A stretch of DNA of 64,000 nucleotides. It comes from Plasmopara viticola (Eukaryota > Oomycota > Peronosporomycetes > Peronosporales > Peronosporaceae). Where the stretch lies: contig MBPM02000051.1 in assembly GCA_001695595.3 (NCBI GenBank), positions 527,151 through 591,150 of the forward strand. Direction: 5' to 3'. Numbering within the stretch: position 1 is the stretch's first letter; the number at the start of each line of letters is the position of its first letter. Positions 57,764 through 64,000 of the stretch are shown here, piece after piece. The position numbers and the translations under genes are program-made. The notes beneath the pieces are model-generated. The model ran no database searches. It was not told where the DNA came from and was given only the letters and a program-made list of their open reading frames with translations.

Positions 57764-58086
57764 TTCGGAAAAGGTTGGGGTGACGCCCTCCTTCCAAGCG
57801 CGGGGGCTAAATGCTCGCGCGCTTCGGGCAGGTGCTCTCGGGCATCTGCAGGTCTCTAACGGGTCTCCCTCGACGCGACGGTTTCCAGCACCAGGGCGCC
57901 ACCTGGGCTCTTACCAAGTCAGAACTACACAAAACTATGGAAGACCCTCACGGCCTCGGTGCTGGCTGCACTGCCCGCCGAACGAGACTCGACGTATGCG
58001 GACACCACTTTATGTCGTGGACTAGACATAGAGCCTAGCACGTGCATAACTTGGCAACGCGATAACGTAATACAATACAATACAAT
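57764..58086 (+). mobile_element. Retroposon-like insert, copy 8
   Basis: Two bases shorter, at 'gggtctccctcgacg'. Has 'cactttatgtcg', which breaks one pair of the 3' hairpin, as in copy 10. Confidence 0.75.
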
Positions 58087-58386
58087 ACGTACAACCATTG
58101 CATACACGCAACGTCTATTGGGACAAAGAAAAGCTTCTTTCGTTCAATCTTATCTCATCACAAGCACTTGCAACGTATGCGCTCGAATCTGGCACCTCGT
58201 TAAGCATCTAGTGCGAATGCAAACATTTTACAAAAAGATACCGAGGTCGTGAGTAACAACTATAGATCCACGCAGACCAAGCTTTCACGCAGACCAAGCT
58301 CCCACGCAGACCAAGCTCCCAAAAAAGAGCGCATGAGTTGGTAGTATAAATATCCGCTTCGAAACTAAGCAGCAATAAGTACAATG

Positions 58387-58459
58387 TTCCCACACCGGGA
58401 CTCGAACCCGGGTCTGCTGGGTGAGAGCCAGCTATCCTAACCGCCTAGACTATATGGGA
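58387..58459 (-). tRNA. tRNA-Glu (CUC)
   Basis: Consensus. Confidence 0.93.
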
Positions 58460-58779
58460 AGGCTGACAGAAAAAAACTTTTAGATTTATATAAACACGTA
58501 CAACCATCGCACACACGCAACGTCTATTTGGACAAAGAAAAGCTTCTTTCGATCAATCTTATCTCATCACAAGCCTTTGCAACGTGCGCGGTCGTATCTG
58601 GCACCTCTTTAAGCATCTAGCGCAAATGCAAACATTTTACATAAAGATACCGGAGTCGTGAGTAACAACTATAGATCCACGCAGGCCAAGCTCCCACGCA
58701 GAACAAGCTCCCTAAAAAAGAGCGCATGAGTTGGTTGTATAAATATCCGCTTCGAAACTAAGCAGCAATAAGTACAATG

Positions 58780-58852
58780 TTCCCACACCGGGACTCGAAC
58801 CCGGGTCTGCTGGGTGAGAGCCAGCTATCCTAACCGCCTAGACTATATGGGA
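58780..58852 (-). tRNA. tRNA-Glu (CUC)
   Basis: Consensus, +393. Confidence 0.93.
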
Positions 58853-59172
58853 AGGCTGAAAGGAAAAAACTTTTAGATTTATATAAACACGTACAACCAT
58901 CGCACACACGCAACGTCTATTTGGACAAAGAAAAGCTTCTTTCGATCAATCTTATCTCATCACAAGCCTTTGCAACGTGCGCGGTCGTATCTGGCACCTC
59001 TTTAAGCATCTAGCGCAAATGAAAACATTTTACATAAAGATATCGAAGTCGTGAGTAACAATTATAGATCCACGCAGGCCAAGCTCCCACGCAGACCAAG
59101 CTCCCTAAAAAAGAGCGCATGAGTTGGTAGTATAAATATCCGCTTCGAAACTAAGCAGCAATAAGTTCAATG

Positions 59173-59245
59173 TTCCCACACCGGGACTCGAACCCGGGTC
59201 TGCTGGGTGAGAGCCAGCTATCCTAACCGCCTAGACTATATGGGA
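59173..59245 (-). tRNA. tRNA-Glu (CUC)
   Basis: Consensus; insert 9 upstream. Confidence 0.93.
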
Positions 59246-59294
59246 AGGCTGACAGATAAAAAGTTTTAGATTTATATAAACACGTACAACCATT

Positions 59295-59618
59295 TTCGGA
59301 AAAGGTTGGGGTGACGCCCTCCTTCCAAGCGCGGGGCTAAATGCTCGCGCGCTTCGGGCAGGTGCTCTCGGGCATCTGCAGGTTTCTAACGGGTCTCACC
59401 CTCGACGCGACGGTCTCCAGCACCAGGGCGCCACCTGGGCTCTTACCAAGTCAGAACTACACAAAACTATGGAAGACCCTCACGGCCTCGGTGCTGGCTG
59501 CACTGCCCGCCGAACGAGACTCGACGTATGCGGACACCACTCTATGTCGTGGACTAGACATAGAGCCTAGCACGTGCATAACTTGGCAACGCGATAACGT
59601 AATACAATACAATACAAT
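59295..59618 (+). mobile_element. Retroposon-like insert, copy 9
   Basis: One G shorter in the 'gcgcgggg' run. Partner of copy 7 at +3,440 bp. Confidence 0.75.
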
Positions 59619-59901
59619 ACGTACAACCATTGCATACACGCAACGTCTATTGGGACAAAGAAAAGTTTCTTTCGTTCAATCTTATCTCATCACAAGCACT
59701 TGCAACGTATGCGCTCGAATCTGGCACCTCGTTAAGCATCTAGTGCGAATGCAAACATTTTACAAAAAGATACCGAGGTCGTGAGTAACAACTATAGATC
59801 CACGCAGACCAAGCTCCCACGCAGACAAGCTCCCAAAAAAAGAGCGCATGAGTTGGTAGTATAAATATCCGCTTCGAAACTAAGCAGCAATAAGTACAAT
59901 G

Positions 59902-59974
59902 TTCCCACACCGGGACTCGAACCCGGGTCTGCTGGGTGAGAGCCAGCTATCCTAACCGCCTAGACTATATGGGA
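59902..59974 (-). tRNA. tRNA-Glu (CUC)
   Basis: Consensus. Confidence 0.93.
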
Positions 59975-60293
59975 AGGCTGAAAGGAAAAAACTTTTAGAT
60001 TTATATAAACACGTACAACCATCGCACACACGCAACGTCAATTTGGACAAAGAAAAGCTTCTTTCGATCAATCTTATCTCATCACAAGCCTTTGCAACGT
60101 GCGCGGTCGTATCTGGCACCTCTTTAAGCATCTAGCGCAAATGCAAACATTTTACATAAAGACACCGGAGTCGTGAGTAACAACTATAGATCCACGCAGG
60201 CCAAGCTCCCACGCAGACCAAGCTCCTAAAAAAGAGCGCATGAGTTGGTAGTATAAATATCCGCTTCGAAACTAAGCAGCAATAAGTACAATG

Positions 60294-60366
60294 TTCCCAC
60301 ACCGGGACTCGAACCCGGGTCTGCTGGGTGAGAGCCAGCTATCCTAACCGCCTAGACTATATGGGA
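60294..60366 (-). tRNA. tRNA-Glu (CUC)
   Basis: Consensus, +392. Confidence 0.93.
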
Positions 60367-60684
60367 AGGCTGAAAGGAAAAAACTTTTAGATTTATATAA
60401 ACACGTACAACCATCGCACACACGCAACGTCTATTTGGACAACGAAAAGCTTCTTTCGATCAATCTTATCTCATCACAAGCCTTTGCAACGTATGCGCTC
60501 GAATCTGGCACCTCTTTAAGCATCTAGCGCAAATGCAAACATTTTACATAAAGACACGGAGTCGTGAGTAACAACTATAGATCCACGCAGGCCAAGCTCC
60601 ACGCAGACCAAGCTCCCTAAAAAAGAGCGCATGAGTTGGTAGTATAAATATCCGCTTCGAAACTAAGCAGCAATAAGTACAATG

Positions 60685-60756
60685 TTCCCACACGGGACTC
60701 GAACCCGGGTCTGCTGGGTGAGAGCCAGCTATCCTAACCGCCTCGACTATATGGGA
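60685..60756 (-). tRNA. tRNA-Glu (CUC), T-stem base lost
   Basis: 72 nt; GTCGAGG A box and CCCGT after the T-loop. Confidence 0.76.
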
Positions 60757-61075
60757 AGCTGAAAGGAAAAAACTTTTAGATTTATATAAACACGTACAAC
60801 CATCGCACACACGCAACGTCTATTTGGACAAAGAAAAGCTTCTTTCGATCAATCTTATCTCATCACAAGCCTTTGCAACGTGCGCGGTCGTATCTGGCAC
60901 CTCTTTAAGCATCTAGCGCAAATGAAAACATTTTACATAAAGATACCGAAGTCGTGAGTAACAACTATAGATCCACGCAGGCCAAGCTCCCACGCAGACC
61001 AAGCTCCCTAAAAAAGAGCGCATCAGTTGGTAGTATAAATATTCGCTTCGAAACTAAGCAGCAATAAGTTCAATG

Positions 61076-61148
61076 TTCCCACACCGGGACTCGAACCCGG
61101 GTCTGCTGGGTGAGAGCCAGCTATCCTAACCGCCTAGACTATATGGGA
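61076..61148 (-). tRNA. tRNA-Glu (CUC)
   Basis: Consensus; insert 10 upstream. Confidence 0.93.
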
Positions 61149-61197
61149 AGGCTGACAGATAAAAAGTTTTAGATTTATGTAAACACGTACAACCATT

Positions 61198-61520
61198 TTC
61201 GGAAAAGGTTGGGGTGACGCCCTCCTTCCAAGCGCGGGGGCAAAATGCTCGCGCGCTTCGGGCAGGTGCTCTCGGGCATCTGCAGGTCTCTAACGGGTCT
61301 CACCCTCGACGCGACGGTTTCCAGCACCAGGGCGCCACCTGGGCTCTTACCAAGTCAGAACTACACAAAACTATGGAAGACCCTCACGGCCTCGGTGCTG
61401 GCTGCACTGCCCGCCGAACGAGACTCGACGTATGCGGACACCACTTTATGTCGTGGACTAGACATAGAGCTAGCACGTGCATAACTTGGCAAGCGATAAC
61501 GTAATACAATACAATACAAT
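61198..61520 (+). mobile_element. Retroposon-like insert, copy 10
   Basis: Partner of copy 8. Two extra single-base losses near its 3' part ('agagctagcacg', 'ggcaagcgata'). Confidence 0.75.
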
Positions 61521-61819
61521 ACGTACAACCATTGCATACACGCAACGTCTATTGGACAAAGAAAAGCTTCTTTCGTTCAATCTTATCTCATCACAAGCAC
61601 TTGCAACGTATGCGCTCGAATCTGGCACCTCGTTAAGCATCTAGTGCGAATGCAAACATTTTACAAAAAGATACCGAGGTCGTGAGTAACAACTATAGAT
61701 CCACGCAGACCAGCTTTCACGCAGACCAAGCTCCCACGCAGACCAAGCTCCCAAAAAAAGAGCGCATGAGTTGGTAGTATAAATATCCGCTTCGAAACTA
61801 AGCAGCAATAAGTACAATG

Positions 61820-61891
61820 TTCCCACACCGGGACTCGAACCCGGTCTGCTGGGTGAGAGGCAGCTATTTTAACAGCCTAGACTATATGGGA
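61820..61891 (-). tRNA. tRNA-Glu (CUC), degenerate
   Basis: GGCTGTTAAAAT D-arm, GCTGC anticodon stem and one T-stem G lost. Confidence 0.65.
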
Positions 61892-62211
61892 AGGCTGAAA
61901 GGAAAAAACTTTTAGATTTATATAAACACGTACAACCATCGCACACACGCAACGTCTATTTGGACAACGAAAAGCTTCTTTCGGTCAATCTTATCTCATC
62001 ACGAGCACTTGCAACGTACGCGGTCGTATCTGGCACCTCGTTAAGCATCTAGCGCGAATGCAAACATTTTACAAAAAGATACCGAAGTCGTGAGTAACAA
62101 CTATAGATCCACGCAGACCAAGCTCCCACGCAGACCAAGCTCCCAAAAAAAGAGCGCATGAGTTGGTAGTATAAATATCCGCTTCGAAACTAAGCAGCAA
62201 TAAGTACAATG

Positions 62212-62282
62212 TTCCCACACGGGACTCGAACCCGGTCTGCTGGGTGAGAGCCAGCTATCCTAACCGCCTAGACTATATGGGA
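62212..62282 (-). tRNA. tRNA-Glu (CUC), two bases lost
   Basis: 71 nt; both T-stem strands are one base short. Confidence 0.7.
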
Positions 62283-62588
62283 AGGCTGACAGGAAAAAAC
62301 TTTTAGATTTATATAAACACGTACAACCATTGCACACACGCAACGTCTATTTGGACAAAGAAAAGCTTCTTTCGATCAATCTTATCTCATCACAAGCCTT
62401 TGCAACGTACGCGGTCGTATCTGGCACCTCTTTAAGCATCTAGTGCGAATGCAAACATTTTACAAAAAGATACCGAAGTCGTGAGTAACAACTATAGATC
62501 CACGCAGACCAAGTTCCCACGCAGACCAAGAGCGCATGAGTTGGTAGTATAAATATCCGCTTCGAAACTAAGCAGCAATTAGTACAAG

Positions 62589-62661
62589 TTCCCACACCGG
62601 GACTCGAACCCGGGTCTGCTGGGTGAGAGCCAGCTATCCTAACCGCCTAGACTATATGGGA
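62589..62661 (-). tRNA. tRNA-Glu (CUC)
   Basis: Consensus gene; 17-bp unit partly lost downstream, so the T6 terminator is missing ('gaccaagagcgc'). Confidence 0.92.
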
Positions 62662-62968
62662 AGGCTGAAAGGAAAAAACTTTTAGATTTATATAAACACG
62701 TACAACCATCGCACACACGCAACGTCTATTTGGACAAAGAAAAGCTTCTTTCGGTCAATCTTATCTCATCACAAGCACTTGCAACGTACGCGGTCGTATC
62801 TGGCACCTCGTTAAGCATCTAGCGCGAATGCAAACATTTTACAAAAAGATACCGAAGTCGTGAGTAACAACTATAGATCCACGCAGACCAAGTTCCCACG
62901 CAGACGAAGAGCGCATGAGTTGGTAGTATAAATATCCGCTTCGAAACTAAGCAGCAATAAGTTCAATG

Positions 62969-63041
62969 TTCCCACACTGGGACTCGAACCCGGGTCTGCT
63001 GGGTGAGAGCCAGCTATCCTCACCGCCTAGACTATATGGGA
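62969..63041 (-). tRNA. tRNA-Glu (CUC)
   Basis: T-stem CCCAG and GGTGAGGAT D-arm; its trailer also lacks the T6 run ('gacgaagagcgc'). Confidence 0.8.
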
Positions 63042-63090
63042 AGGCTGACAGATAAAATGTTTTAGATTTATATAAACACGTACAACCATT

Positions 63091-63413
63091 TTCGGAAAAG
63101 GTTGGGGTGACGCCTCCTTCCAAGCGCGGGGGCTAAATGCTCGCGCGCTTCGGGCAGGTGCTCTCGGGCATCTGCAGGTCTCTAACGGGTCTCACCCTCG
63201 ACGCGACGGTCTCCAGCACCAGGGCGCCACCTGGGCTCTTACCAAGTCAGAACTACACAAAACTATGGAAGACCCTCACGGCCTCGGTGCTGGCTGCACT
63301 GCCCGCCGAACGAGACTCGACGTATGCGGACACCACTCTATGTCGTGGACTAGACATAGAGCCTAGCACGTGCATAACTTGGCAACGCGATAACGTAATA
63401 AAATCAATACAAT
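63091..63413 (+). mobile_element. Retroposon-like insert, copy 11
   Basis: The pentamer tail is disturbed ('aataaaatcaatac'). The following monomer has also lost about 24 bp between 'gaaaag' and 'cacttgc'. Confidence 0.72.
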
Positions 63414-63678
63414 ACGTACAACCATTGCATACACGCAACGTCTATTGGGACAAAGAAAAGCACTTGCAACGTATGCGCTCGAATCTGGCACCTCTAAGCA
63501 TCTAGTGCGAATGCAAACATTTTACAAAAAGATACCGAGTCGTCAGTAACAACTATAGATCCACGCAGACCAAGCTCCCACGCAGACCAAGCTCCCACGC
63601 AGACCAAGCTCCAAAAAAGAGCGCATGAGTTGGTAGTATTAAATATCCGCTTCGAAACTAAGCAGCAATAAGTTCAAT

Positions 63679-63750
63679 TTCCCACACCGGGACTCGAACC
63701 CGGGTCTGCTGGTTGAAGCCAGCTATCCTAACCGCCTAGACTATATGGGA
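63679..63750 (-). tRNA. tRNA-Glu-like, altered anticodon loop
   Basis: 72 nt. The anticodon loop reads CTTCAA between GCTGG and CCAGC (6 nt), so CUC is gone; a UUC-like or UCA-like reading depends on the fold. Probably non-functional. Confidence 0.62.
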
Positions 63751-64000
63751 AGGCTGACAAGGAAAAAACTTTTAGATTTTTATAAACACGTACAATCATC
63801 ACACACACGCAACGTCATTTGGACAAAGAAAAGCTTCTTTCGATTCAATCTTATCTCATCACAAGCCTTTGCAACGTACGCGGTCGTATCTGGCACCTCT
63901 TTAAGCAGCTAGCGCGAATGCAAACATTTTACAAAAGATACCGAATCGTGAGAACAAACTATAGATCCACGCAGACCAAGCTCCCACGCAGACCAAGCTC

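Larger units (their letters stand above)
54950..61820 (-). repeat. 3.44-kb higher-order repeat, two tandem copies
   Basis: Landmarks recur at an offset of 3,433-3,440 bp: tRNAs 54948/58387, 55341/58780, 55733/59173, 56464/59902, 57250/60685 and 57643/61076, and inserts 55855/59295 and 57764/61198. Private variants are shared, such as GTCGAGG in the D-arm at 57250 and 60685 and 'gcatcagttgg' near 57.59 and 61.02 kb. Confidence 0.85.
49616..64000 (-). repeat. Inverted arm of the tRNA-Glu array
   Basis: Twenty-eight full-length tRNAs on the minus strand, with 9 of the 11 retroposon inserts. The arm runs off the window end inside a minisatellite. Blocks of 3 or 4 monomers plus one insert are repeated as larger units. 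No gene other than the tRNAs is seen in the spacers. Confidence 0.93.

Noticed and set aside
1..64000. CRISPR array
   Set aside because: The repeated unit is the whole 370-395 bp monomer; there are no short repeats with unique spacers, and the tRNA and Pol III features explain the periodicity.
1..64000. Dispersed tRNA-derived SINEs in tandem
   Set aside because: The monomers are head-to-tail without A-rich tails or target duplications; only the 325-bp insert shows retroposition marks.

Overview
The whole 64 kb window is one tandem array of a roughly 370-395 bp monomer. Each monomer carries one tRNA-Glu-type gene and about 300 bp of conserved non-coding spacer. I count 155 full-length tRNA copies (127 on the + strand, 28 on the - strand) plus two fragments at an inversion junction. 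No protein-coding gene is supported. The source is a eukaryotic nuclear genome: the tRNA has the eukaryotic tRNA-Glu form (U1-A72, CUC anticodon, 4-nt variable loop, intact A and B boxes, no encoded CCA), T6 runs act as candidate Pol III terminators, and a retroposon with target-site duplications is present. I cannot name the organism; an animal is plausible but unproven.

Layout. (1) 1-9.9 kb: 26 copies lacking two bases of the anticodon loop (5-nt loop, no CUC), in a dimeric higher-order repeat of about 759 bp. (2) 9.9-11.5 kb: a mosaic boundary where these copies alternate with normal ones. (3) 11.5-33.1 kb: normal CUC copies at about 375 or 392 bp spacing; the 17-bp difference is one unit of an internal minisatellite. 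(4) 33.1-46.2 kb: further monomers, two carrying a 325-bp retroposon-like insert, with a subfamily whose T-stem is damaged and a trimeric repeat at 42-45.5 kb. (5) 46.2-49.6 kb: the most divergent monomers. (6) 49,615/49,616: an inversion junction inside a tRNA. (7) 49.6-64 kb: the same monomer on the - strand, with nine more copies of the insert in larger higher-order blocks of 1.54 kb and 3.44 kb.

Each unit looks like a self-contained Pol III cassette: a TATA-like box about 30 bp upstream, a T-run just upstream of the tRNA, internal A and B boxes, about 60 nt of 3' trailer, then a T6 terminator. All 11 inserts sit at the same position in the monomer with the same 13-bp target duplication, so a single insertion was copied by array amplification and reached both arms of the inversion. 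The array evolves by unequal exchange or conversion. Whether it supplies tRNA, acts as a chromatin element, or is a satellite that happens to contain tRNA genes cannot be settled from sequence alone.
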